The translations under genes were made by a program, and so were the position numbers. From Pelagibacteraceae bacterium AG-325-C10 (lineage in GTDB: Bacteria > Pseudomonadota > Alphaproteobacteria > Pelagibacterales > Pelagibacteraceae), in assembly GCA_003282975.1 (NCBI GenBank), contig QBYD01000004.1:1-64000 (forward strand): a stretch of 64,000 nt of DNA. Reading direction: 5' to 3'. The notes under the pieces are model-generated. The model was not told where the DNA came from and did not search any database. It worked only from the letters and a program-made list of their open reading frames with translations. This document shows positions 38,409-47,435 of the stretch, one piece after another. Within the stretch, counting starts at the first letter, position 1. Each line of letters begins with the position of its first letter.

Positions 38409-39767
38409 TTAGCCTTTTACAACTTCTCTTGTATTAGCGTTAAAAGACTCTTTGAATGGAATATCCACTACTACTGCATTAACAGGAGTTCCTGGTGTAT
38501 CAGAGTATTTTTCAGGCAGGTGAACTTTAAATTTAGTTCCTACCTTACCTTTTGGAAAACCATTTGCATTTAATGTTCCATCAAACGGTACATATCCCAT
38601 TGCTATGTTTTGTTTTTTTTCTGGGTGATACCAAGGAGAAGTGATAAATCCAACAGGATCTCCACCATTCTCTGGTGATACTAGCCAAAAATCAGGAGCG
38701 TACTCTTCAATAGGTTTTCCACCTAATTCAAGTCCAACTAATTGAAGCTTGTAAGGTTTTTTACCATCTTTAAGTTCAGCACCCATTTTTTCTAATGCAG
38801 CTTTACCTACATAGTCACCTTTTTTAGCCCATTCACCTTTTCCAGACAAAGAAACTTGATAACCTAAGTTACACTGAAAAGGATTATGTTGTTGATCCAT
38901 ATCTTGACCCCATGAAAGAATTCCTGCTTGAATTCTTCTATGGTGAGCAGGAGCAATAACCATTAGGCTATGTTTTTTACCTGCTTCAAGAACAGCATTC
39001 CACATATCTTCAGCGTATAAAGTCGAGTCTCTTAGATATATTTCATATCCAGCTTCTCCAGAGAAACCAGATTGAGAAATTACACAACTTCTTCCACCTA
39101 CTTTAACTTCCGCTAAACCATAGAAAGGCATATTATCAAAATCAACTTGATCTCCACAAAGGTCTTTCATTAAAGCTTTTGATTTTGGTCCTTGTATCTG
39201 TACAGGACTGACATCAATTTCTTCAATTGTACAATCAAATCTTCCATCAGCATTTACACCTTGAAGGTACATACCAATATCAGAGTCTGATAATGAAAAC
39301 CAAAATTCATCTTCAGCAATTCTAAGAAGGATTGGATCATTTAATACTCCTCCATAAGCATTACATAAAATTACATATCTTGCTCTCATTGGAGAAATTT
39401 TTGTTGCATCTCTTGTTATTACATAGTCTGTAAATTTTTCTGCATCCGGACCTTTAATTCTTATTTGTCTTTCAACAGCAACGTTCCACATAGTAACGTG
39501 ATTTACAATTGCATCATACTCAACCATTGCTCCACCATCTTCTGGTTTTACATATCCTCTTGGGTGATAAATACGATTGTAAACAGTTGCTCTCCAACAA
39601 CCTGCCTGCATTGATAAATGCCAATAGGGTGATTTTCTTACTCTTGTCGAGATAAGCATTTCAACTTTAGTTGGCCCACTTTGTCTTAAGTTATATGGTA
39701 CTGCACGATCTGATTGATCAACTGAAGTAACATGTTTTAGTTTAGTATAGTCAAATTCATTAGACAT
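38409..39767 (-). CDS. DmdA/GcvT-family THF-dependent demethylase (DMSP demethylase-like)
   Basis: ISTRVRKSPY...ATVYNRIYHPRG...VTMWNVAVERQIRIKGPDAEKF...CNAYGGVLNDPILLRI...FSLSDSD...PVQIQGPKSKALM...ISQSGFSGEAGYEIY...RIQAGILSWGQDMD...NPFQC; overlaps MTHFR-like gene by 8 bp. Confidence 0.6.
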   Translation of the reverse strand: MSNEFDYTKLKHVTSVDQSDRAVPYNLRQSGPTKVEMLISTRVRKSPYWHLSMQAGCWRATVYNRIYHPRGYVKPEDGGAMVEYDAIVNHVTMWNVAVERQIRIKGPDAEKFTDYVITRDATKISPMRARYVILCNAYGGVLNDPILLRIAEDEFWFSLSDSDIGMYLQGVNADGRFDCTIEEIDVSPVQIQGPKSKALMKDLCGDQVDFDNMPFYGLAEVKVGGRSCVISQSGFSGEAGYEIYLRDSTLYAEDMWNAVLEAGKKHSLMVIAPAHHRRIQAGILSWGQDMDQQHNPFQCNLGYQVSLSGKGEWAKKGDYVGKAALEKMGAELKDGKKPYKLQLVGLELGGKPIEEYAPDFWLVSPENGGDPVGFITSPWYHPEKKQNIAMGYVPFDGTLNANGFPKGKVGTKFKVHLPEKYSDTPGTPVNAVVVDIPFKESFNANTREVVKG

Positions 39768-40503
39768 AACTATTCTCCTTCAACCACTTGTTTGTTTCCT
39801 TCAAGCCGCCGAATGTATAAATGTGGAAGTTATCAGTATGCGATTTAACTTTCCCAATTAAATCATTAGGGTCTTTAGGTTTTAATAAATCTAACGCCTT
39901 ACTAAAATTAGATTTAAGAAAATTTAAGGAATTTTTTGCTCCAACAATATTAGCAAACTTTATTAAGCTTGTTATTTTTAGAGGTCCAGTAATTCCAACA
40001 TGCACTGGTACGCTTTGTTTAGAAATAAAATCTATGATAGGCTGAGGGTCTAATAACCACTGAGTTACTATATAATCAGCATAAGGCTTTTTATCTATCA
40101 TAGCTTTGTCTAAATCGGTATTGGATATGTCAGGACTTCCCTCGGGATGTCCAGCAATTCCTATTTTCATATTTTCAAAATAACCTGTTTCTAAAAGTTG
40201 AAATGAACTATCAAATTTTCCCATTGGTTCTCTACCACCACCAATAATTAATGCTTGTTTTACTCCACCGTCTTTACATCTTGAAACGTAATCTTTTAGC
40301 TCAGAATCGTTTTCAATTGATCTTGCGGGAAAATGAGGCACAGGATTAAAACCTTTTTTTACAAGTTCAATAGATTGATCTGAAGTCTCTTTATAGTCTC
40401 CACCAGGTAGCATTGTGACGTAAACATCCTTAACAGGAGGTAACGTTTCAAGGTCAGTTTTAGGACCAATTTCTAGTGAAAAATTCATTTTTTTCTCGAT
40501 CAT
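39760..40503 (-). CDS. Methylenetetrahydrofolate reductase-like protein (MetF family)
   Basis: FSLEIGPKTD, YVTMLPGGDYKETSDQSIELVKKGFNPVPHFPARSI, IGIAGHPEGSP, YIVTQWLLDPQPIIDFI, VGITGPLKITSLIKFA. Confidence 0.8.
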   Translation of the reverse strand: MIEKKMNFSLEIGPKTDLETLPPVKDVYVTMLPGGDYKETSDQSIELVKKGFNPVPHFPARSIENDSELKDYVSRCKDGGVKQALIIGGGREPMGKFDSSFQLLETGYFENMKIGIAGHPEGSPDISNTDLDKAMIDKKPYADYIVTQWLLDPQPIIDFISKQSVPVHVGITGPLKITSLIKFANIVGAKNSLNFLKSNFSKALDLLKPKDPNDLIGKVKSHTDNFHIYTFGGLKETNKWLKENSYV

Positions 40504-40739
40504 TATCTTATTTCAAAATGCTGTCAAAGAAATTCAACTACCTTAGAGAACCACTTGTGGAGAGAATTTTATTTTGATTTTACTCATTTTATGATACGAT
40601 TTTTTATGTTTTGGGTTGGTCCAGAATTTGTCAACGGATTTACATACAGCTTAAATTGTCAGACTGTATTTCAGCAAATAATTATTAGAGAATCGTAATT
40701 AAAACCTAATTTTCTAAATTTAACTAGAAAAGGAGGTTT

Positions 40740-41933
40740 ATGAAATTACAAAATTTAGATGAATTATCAAAAATTGTTGACTTAAATAAAATTGAGTCAG
40801 CAAAAAATTCAATTAATGAAGCAAATGGTCTTCCTAATGAGTGCTATTTAAATGATGAATATTTTAAAATAGAAAGGGAGAGAGTTTTCTTTAATAACTG
40901 GGTAGTTGTGGGCGTATCTAGTTCAGTGCCTGAAATTGGTGATGCAAAACCTTTTGATTTAATGGGAGTACCATTATTAATTTTACGAGATAAGAATAAT
41001 AAAATCAGAGTATTCCACAATGTTTGTAGTCACAGAGGTATGATACTTGTAAATGAAGAATGTAAATTAAAGAATACTATAAGATGTCCATATCACTCAT
41101 GGTCATATAATTTTGACGGCGAATTGATAGCTACACCTCATGTTGGTGGAATGAATATACATGAGGCAAATGGTTTTATTAAATCAAAAAGCAATCTTAA
41201 AGAAGTTTCGACACATGTATGGATGGATTTAATATTTATTAATATCAATAAAAACAAAAAAAATTTTGAGGAAAGCATCCATCCTTTAGAACAACAATGG
41301 TCAAAGTTTATATCAAAAGAAGATCAAAAATTAATAAGACATGCTAAAGATTTTGGTTATTTTAATATGGAAGTACAAAGTAATTGGAAATTAGCAATTG
41401 AAAATTATTGTGAAAGTTATCACTTACCTTGGGTTCATCCAGAGTTAAATAGAGTTTCAAATTTAAAAGATCATTATCATATAGAGGATATTACAGAAAC
41501 TTTTTCTGGACAAGGCAGCAATAAATACAGTCAACAGTTTGATGGAAATAAAAAACTTTCAACATTTCCAAATTGGCCTAATGATCTTTATCAAAACTCA
41601 GAATATGTTTCTTTGTTTCCAAATGTTATGCTTGGTATACATGTTGATCATTTTTATGCATTTTGGTTAGAACCGTTGTCAAATAAAAATACAAGAGAAC
41701 ATTTTGAAATGTATTACGTTGGAGATGAAAGTGCTTCAAGTGATGAATATAAAGAAATAAGAAAAAAAAATTTTGCATTTTGGCAAGAAGTTATGAATGA
41801 GGATGTTGGAGTAATAGAAGGAATGCAAAAGGGTCGAAGTTCTCCTGCGTATAATGGCGGAAATTTTTCCCCAGTAATGGATACTCCCACTTTGATGTTT
41901 CATAAGTGGGTTGCAATTAACTTAACCGAATGA
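40740..41933 (+). CDS. Rieske non-heme iron oxygenase alpha subunit (choline/glycine betaine monooxygenase-like)
   Basis: CSHRGMILVNEECKLKNTIRCPYHSWSY Rieske motif; ENYCESYHLPWVHPEL mononuclear iron motif; strong AGGAGGT SD. Confidence 0.85.
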   Translation: MKLQNLDELSKIVDLNKIESAKNSINEANGLPNECYLNDEYFKIERERVFFNNWVVVGVSSSVPEIGDAKPFDLMGVPLLILRDKNNKIRVFHNVCSHRGMILVNEECKLKNTIRCPYHSWSYNFDGELIATPHVGGMNIHEANGFIKSKSNLKEVSTHVWMDLIFININKNKKNFEESIHPLEQQWSKFISKEDQKLIRHAKDFGYFNMEVQSNWKLAIENYCESYHLPWVHPELNRVSNLKDHYHIEDITETFSGQGSNKYSQQFDGNKKLSTFPNWPNDLYQNSEYVSLFPNVMLGIHVDHFYAFWLEPLSNKNTREHFEMYYVGDESASSDEYKEIRKKNFAFWQEVMNEDVGVIEGMQKGRSSPAYNGGNFSPVMDTPTLMFHKWVAINLTE

Positions 41934-41944
41934 AAGGATAAATT

Positions 41945-42985
41945 ATGAAAAAAGATCTTATTACTAGATTAAATGAAGGCCCAATAATGTGTGCCGAAGG
42001 TTACCTTTTTGCAATGGAAAGAAGAGGATATTTATCTGCAGGACCTTTTGTTCCAGAAGTTGTGTTAGAGCATCCGGAAGTAGTAACTCAATTACATAGA
42101 GAATTTATTAGAGCTGGCTCAGATGTTGTTCAAGCTTTTACATATTACGGGCATAGAGAAAAACTGCGAATAATAGGTAAAGAGCATTTATTAGAACCAA
42201 TGCAAAAGAATGCTCTTAAAATTGCAAAAGATGCAGCTGCTGAATTTAAAGATCTAGATCTGATGGTTTGTGGAGATGTAGCAAATACAAATGTATTTGA
42301 TCCAAATGATGCGAATACTCATAAACAATGTCAACAAATGTATGAGGAACAAGTAGCTTGGGCTAAAGAAGCAGGTGTTGATTTTGTGGTTGCCGAAACA
42401 ATTAATTGGACAGATGAAATGAAAATTGCATTAAAAGCTATAAAAGATGCTGGCTTAATTGCGGTATGTAATTTTGCTATTCCAAGAGGTGACAAAACAA
42501 GAGAAGGACATAACGCTGAAGATGCTTGTAAGATGATGGAAGATCTAGGTGCAGATGTTGTTGGTTTGAATTGTTATCGAGGACCAGAGATGACAATGAA
42601 ATTATTAAAAAAAGTTAGAGATAAAATTTCATGTCATGTGGCAGGACTCCCTGTTCCTTACAGAACAACTGAAGAGGAACCTGGCTTTTTAAATATTTCT
42701 GATCATGGTTGTGATTGTATTCCTGGAGGTAATGCTTTCCCTGTTGCTTTAGATAATTTATTTTGTAATCGATATGAGATGGCTGAATTTGCTAAAGATT
42801 GCGTTAAAAGAAAAATAAATTTTATTGGTATATGTTGTGGAGCAGAAGCTCATCACGTCAGGGAGATGTCTGTTGCAATTGGGAAGAAACCAATTTCAAT
42901 GAAATATATGCCTGATATGAGTAAACACTTTCATCACGGAACAGATAAGTCTTTGAAAAAAGTAAATAAAGAGATCAAATATTAA
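41945..42985 (+). CDS. bhmT: Betaine-homocysteine S-methyltransferase-like
   Basis: FIRAGSDVVQAFTYYG, VVGLNCYRGPEMTMKLL, NFIGICCGAEAHHVREMS Zn Cys-Cys motif. Confidence 0.85.
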   Translation: MKKDLITRLNEGPIMCAEGYLFAMERRGYLSAGPFVPEVVLEHPEVVTQLHREFIRAGSDVVQAFTYYGHREKLRIIGKEHLLEPMQKNALKIAKDAAAEFKDLDLMVCGDVANTNVFDPNDANTHKQCQQMYEEQVAWAKEAGVDFVVAETINWTDEMKIALKAIKDAGLIAVCNFAIPRGDKTREGHNAEDACKMMEDLGADVVGLNCYRGPEMTMKLLKKVRDKISCHVAGLPVPYRTTEEEPGFLNISDHGCDCIPGGNAFPVALDNLFCNRYEMAEFAKDCVKRKINFIGICCGAEAHHVREMSVAIGKKPISMKYMPDMSKHFHHGTDKSLKKVNKEIKY

Positions 42986-42986
42986 T

Positions 42987-45392
42987 ATGGAAAAATATGC
43001 TAAGGTAGTTGTTATTGGAGGGGGAGTTGTTGGATGTTCAATCCTTTATCATCTTTCTAAGTTCGGGTTGAAAGATTGTATTCTTCTTGAAAGAAACGAA
43101 CTGACTTCAGGATCATCTTGGCATGCTGCTGGAAATGTACATGTAATCTCCTCTGACCCAAATATCTCTCGGATGATGGCTTACACAATTGGATTATATA
43201 ATGAGATTGAAAAAGAATCTGGTCACTCTGTTGGTTTTAAACCAAGTGGTGGATTTTATTTGGCATCAAATGAAGTTTGGGCAGATTATTTAAAAAGAGA
43301 AAGATCAAAAGCAAGATACATGGGGCTTGATCAAGAGTTTATTTCTCTAGAAGAAGTAAAAAAGAAACATCCATTAATAGATCCTTCAAGATATTTGTTA
43401 GCTCTTTGGGATCCAATTGATGGGGAAGTTGATCCTTCGGGTGTTACGTATGCTTTTGCAAAAGCTGCTAAAGTACATGGTGGTAAATATTATACTCACA
43501 CTGTGGTCAAAGATACCAAACAAAAAGAGGATGGAACTTGGGATGTGATCACTGATAAAGGAAATGTAAATGCTGAAATTGTTATAAATGCTGGAGGTTT
43601 GTGGGCAAGAGAAGTTGGTCAATTAGCTGGATTAAACCTTCCAGTTCAACCAATGGAACATCATTATTTAATAACTGAACCTATTCCAGAAATAGAGGCT
43701 ATGGGTGATCAAAGATTACCTATTGGTACTGATTTTGAGGGTAATATTTACTTTAGACAAGAAGGAAAAGGTATGTTGCTTGGAACTTATGAGCAAAAAT
43801 CTACGCCATGGAAAATTGAAGGGACACCTATGAATTTTGGCCATGAGTTGTTAGAACCAAAATTGGATAATATTCAAGATAGGCTAGCGATTGGGTTTGA
43901 AAGAATGCCAGCATTGGAACGTGCAGGAATTAAAAATATTGTGAATGGGCCTTTTACATTTGGTCCTGATGGTAGTCCCTTAATTGGACCAGTACCTGGA
44001 ATGAAAAATTATTGGGTAGCAGTAGGCGTCATGGCTGGTTTTTGTCAGGGAGGAGGAGTTGGGAAATGTATTGCAGAATGGATAATAGATGGAGAGCCAT
44101 CAATTGATGTTTGGGCTATGGATGTAGCAAGATTTGGTGATTATGCATCGCCGCAGTATGGAACAATTAAATCTTCAGAAAATTATGAAAGAAGATTTAT
44201 AATGACATTTCCAAATGAAACTCTTCCAAAAGGTAGAAAACAAAAAACTACATCCTTATATGATCGATTTATAAATCAAGGAGCAGTAATGGGAGATAGC
44301 TTTGGTTTAGAAAATGTATTGTGGTTTGCTAACAATAAAGAAGATGCTTATGAAGAACCAACTATTAAAAGATCTAAATCTCATAACTATGTTTCTAAAG
44401 AAGTAATTAATGTCCGCGAAAATGTAGGGATAATTGAAGTTGCTAATTTTTCTAAACATGAGTTCAAAGGACCAGATGCTAGAAAATTTTTAGATTTTAT
44501 TATGGCTGGAAGATTACCAAAGCCTGGAAGAATTTCATTATCTCCAATGTTATCTTATAGAGGAAAGTTGTGCGGAGATTTGACAGTAACTTGTTTGGAT
44601 GAAAATGAATTTATTGTTTTTGGTTCTGGAGCAGCACAAGAAATGCATAGAAGATGGTTTGAAAGCCATCTTGGTAAATTTAACGTGAATTATAATAATA
44701 GATCTGATGAATTTCATGGTCTTTCAATTGCAGGACCAAATTCAAGAAAGGTTTTGGAAAAAATTGTCAGAGAAGATATTTCAAATGAAAAATTTAAATT
44801 TAGAGATTCGAGAAGAATGTATGTTGGAGGCGTCCCAGCAATAGTGAATAGAATTTCATTTACAGGAGAACTTGGTTATGAAATTTATGTAGCTCCACAT
44901 TATCAAATAAAACTTTATGAAGAGCTGATACAAGCTGGTAAAGAATTTACTATTAAACCCTTTGGTGGAAGAGCTCTTATGTCTATGAGGTTAGAAAAAA
45001 ATTGGGGTGCATGGACTTTAGACTATAGACCTGATTTTACTGCAAAAGAAACAGGCTTAGATACCTTCATTAATTGGAATAAGGAGTTTATAGGTAAAGA
45101 AAATGCTAAAAAAGATAATAGTACTAACAAAATAGTACCTTTAATTGTTGAAACTAATGAAATTGACGTAACAAATAATGAGGCTGTTGTGAACGGCAAA
45201 GATAGTATCGGCTATGTTACCTCGGGAGGTTTTGCTCATTATGTTAATAAAAGTGTTGCTTTTACTTTTTTAGATCAAAATAAAATTAACTACGATAATA
45301 AAATTCAAATAGAAATTAATGGAAATTTATTTAATTGCTCTTTAATTAAAGACTCACTTTATGATCCAACAGGACAAAAAATGAGAAGCTAA
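42987..45392 (+). CDS. Dimethylglycine dehydrogenase-like (DAO FAD domain + GcvT domain)
   Basis: VVVIGGGVVGCSILYHLSKFGLKDCILLERNELTSGSSWHAAGNVH; C-terminal FTGELGYEIY, ALMSMRLEKNWG, DPTGQKMRS. Confidence 0.85.
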   Translation: MEKYAKVVVIGGGVVGCSILYHLSKFGLKDCILLERNELTSGSSWHAAGNVHVISSDPNISRMMAYTIGLYNEIEKESGHSVGFKPSGGFYLASNEVWADYLKRERSKARYMGLDQEFISLEEVKKKHPLIDPSRYLLALWDPIDGEVDPSGVTYAFAKAAKVHGGKYYTHTVVKDTKQKEDGTWDVITDKGNVNAEIVINAGGLWAREVGQLAGLNLPVQPMEHHYLITEPIPEIEAMGDQRLPIGTDFEGNIYFRQEGKGMLLGTYEQKSTPWKIEGTPMNFGHELLEPKLDNIQDRLAIGFERMPALERAGIKNIVNGPFTFGPDGSPLIGPVPGMKNYWVAVGVMAGFCQGGGVGKCIAEWIIDGEPSIDVWAMDVARFGDYASPQYGTIKSSENYERRFIMTFPNETLPKGRKQKTTSLYDRFINQGAVMGDSFGLENVLWFANNKEDAYEEPTIKRSKSHNYVSKEVINVRENVGIIEVANFSKHEFKGPDARKFLDFIMAGRLPKPGRISLSPMLSYRGKLCGDLTVTCLDENEFIVFGSGAAQEMHRRWFESHLGKFNVNYNNRSDEFHGLSIAGPNSRKVLEKIVREDISNEKFKFRDSRRMYVGGVPAIVNRISFTGELGYEIYVAPHYQIKLYEELIQAGKEFTIKPFGGRALMSMRLEKNWGAWTLDYRPDFTAKETGLDTFINWNKEFIGKENAKKDNSTNKIVPLIVETNEIDVTNNEAVVNGKDSIGYVTSGGFAHYVNKSVAFTFLDQNKINYDNKIQIEINGNLFNCSLIKDSLYDPTGQKMRS

Positions 45393-45396
45393 AAAT

Positions 45397-46632
45397 ATGA
45401 GATTTAAAAGAAAAATAGCACCAGACTTCAAACTAAGGCAAAACTTCATAACAAAAAAAAGATTTAGAGAAGATGAAATAAATTTTAACCATTTAAGATC
45501 TTATCGTTTAGATAGGGTTAAAAAAGAATTAGAAAAAAATAATTTAGAAGCATGTATATTATTTGACCCTGTTAATGTGCGCTATGCATTAGATACAGTA
45601 AATATGAGTGTTTATAACATGCATAACTTAACCAGATATTGCTTTGTTCCAGTTAACGGACCAACAATTCTCTATGAGTACTTTAATTGTGAAATATTAT
45701 CGAAACATTTAAATTTAATTGATGAAATAAGGCCAGCAATTACATGGGATTATTTTAGTAATGGAGATCAAGCTAATACACAATTAGAAAAATGGATAAA
45801 TGAAGTATATGACTTATCAAAAAAATATTTTAAATCTAAAAAAATTGCAATTGATGTTCTAAATGGTCCTGCAGTTACAGCTTTAAACAAAAAAGGAATT
45901 GAAGTTGTAGATGCAAAATTAATTTTAGAACAAGCAAGAGTTATTAAATCACCTGATGAATTGATTTGTATGAAAGCCGCTATAGAAGTTGCAGAAGAAG
46001 GTGTATCAAAAATGAGATCAGAACTAAAAGCAGGAATGACAGAAGATGAACTTTGGTCTATTTTGCACAAAACAAATATTGCAAATGGAGGAGAGTGGAT
46101 TGAATGTAGAATATTATCATCTGGTGAAAGAACAAATCCGTGGATGCAGGAGAGTAGCAACAAAGTAATGCAACAAGGAGAAATAGTTGCATTTGATACC
46201 GATATGGTAGGGCCCTATGGTTATTGCGCAGATATTTCTAGAACTTTTGTTGTGGGACATAAATTTAATGATGAACAAAAAAAATTATATTCAATGGCTG
46301 TAGACCAAATAAATTATAATTCTGCTTTAATTAGAGATGGTTTGTCATTTAAGGAGTTTGTAGAAAAATCTTGGGTTTTACCTGAAGAGTATTACCCTAA
46401 CAGGTATTCTGTAATGGTTCATGGAATTGGATTATGTGATGAATGGCCTGCGATAAGATACCCTTCGGACGGTGGGGAAAAGGGAGGTATTTTTAAAGAA
46501 AATATGACTATTACTGTTGAAAGTTATATTGGAAAAGTTGGCGGTAAAGAGGGTGTAAAACTTGAGCAACAATATTTAGTGGGTCAAAATGGACTTGAAT
46601 TGATGTCCAATCATCCGTTAGAAGATATCTAA
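45397..46632 (+). CDS. M24-fold metallohydrolase, DMSP lyase DddP-like
   Basis: ILFDPVNVRYALDTVNMSVYNMHN; GGEWIECRILSSGERTNPWMQE; AFDTDMVGPYGYCADISRTFVVG; MVHGIGLCDEWP; VESYIGKVGGKEGVKLEQQ: full metal-ligand pattern retained. Confidence 0.75.
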   Translation: MRFKRKIAPDFKLRQNFITKKRFREDEINFNHLRSYRLDRVKKELEKNNLEACILFDPVNVRYALDTVNMSVYNMHNLTRYCFVPVNGPTILYEYFNCEILSKHLNLIDEIRPAITWDYFSNGDQANTQLEKWINEVYDLSKKYFKSKKIAIDVLNGPAVTALNKKGIEVVDAKLILEQARVIKSPDELICMKAAIEVAEEGVSKMRSELKAGMTEDELWSILHKTNIANGGEWIECRILSSGERTNPWMQESSNKVMQQGEIVAFDTDMVGPYGYCADISRTFVVGHKFNDEQKKLYSMAVDQINYNSALIRDGLSFKEFVEKSWVLPEEYYPNRYSVMVHGIGLCDEWPAIRYPSDGGEKGGIFKENMTITVESYIGKVGGKEGVKLEQQYLVGQNGLELMSNHPLEDI

Positions 46633-47039
46633 TGAAAATAATTTTAATAATGGGTCTACCGGGCTCAGGAAAAACAACTTTAGCAGAACAACTAGCGCCT
46701 CTATTAAATGCAAAAAGATTAAATGCAGATGAAGTTAGAAAAGAAGCAAATGATTGGGATTTTTCTGAAGAGGGAAGAAAGAGACAAGCTAAAAGAATGT
46801 CCGATTTTGCTTTAAAATTAAAAGAGCAAGGGTTTAATGTTGTAGTAGATTTTATTTGCCCAACACCAGAAGCGAGAAGCTTATTTCCTGCTGATTATAT
46901 TATATGGGTAGATACTATTAAAGAAGGAAGGTTTGATGATACTAACAAAATGTTTGTCAAACCAGATAAGTTTGACTTTCATGTAACTACACAAGATGCT
47001 AAAAATTGGGCACCAAAAATACTTAAAGATATAATTTAA
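46632..47039 (+). CDS. Small P-loop kinase, adenylylsulfate-kinase-like
   Basis: MGLPGSGKTTLAEQLAPLLNAKRLNADEVRKEANDWDFSEEGRKRQAKRM; TAATG overlap with DddP-like gene. Confidence 0.75.
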   Translation: MKIILIMGLPGSGKTTLAEQLAPLLNAKRLNADEVRKEANDWDFSEEGRKRQAKRMSDFALKLKEQGFNVVVDFICPTPEARSLFPADYIIWVDTIKEGRFDDTNKMFVKPDKFDFHVTTQDAKNWAPKILKDII

Positions 47040-47055
47040 AATAAGGGGTAAAATC

Positions 47056-47430
47056 ATGTCATATAATTGGGATAATAAAAAACCAACAGCTCAAATGTTA
47101 GGAAGATGGCAGCCATTTCATGACGGTCATTATACTTTATTTAAAGAAATAATAAAAAAAACTGGTCAGGTATGCATTCAAATAAGAGATGTTAAAGGAG
47201 TTGACGACAATCCGTTTGATTTTGAAACTGTAAAAAAAAATATTGAAGATAGATTAAATCCAGAATTTGAAGGACAATTTAAAATTATGATGGTTCCAAA
47301 CATTACTAATATTTGTTACGGTAGAGGAGTTGGTTATAAAATTGAAGAAATTGAACTTTCAAAAGAAATTCAAGAAATTTCAGCCACAAAAATTAGAGCT
47401 AAAATGAGAGAAGAAGGTAAATTAGAGTAA
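47056..47430 (+). CDS. Small nucleotidylyltransferase superfamily protein (HxGH)
   Basis: GRWQPFHDGHYTLFKEII and EISATKIRAKMRE (ISSTxIR-like) motifs. Confidence 0.75.
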   Translation: MSYNWDNKKPTAQMLGRWQPFHDGHYTLFKEIIKKTGQVCIQIRDVKGVDDNPFDFETVKKNIEDRLNPEFEGQFKIMMVPNITNICYGRGVGYKIEEIELSKEIQEISATKIRAKMREEGKLE

Positions 47431-47435
47431 AATTT

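Noticed and set aside
41934-41944. SAM-V/SAM-II riboswitch directly upstream of bhmT, as reported in other Pelagibacter genomes
   Set aside because: Only 11 bp separate bhmT from the Rieske gene here, so no room; the intergenic region before the Rieske gene did not match the aptamer consensus I remember
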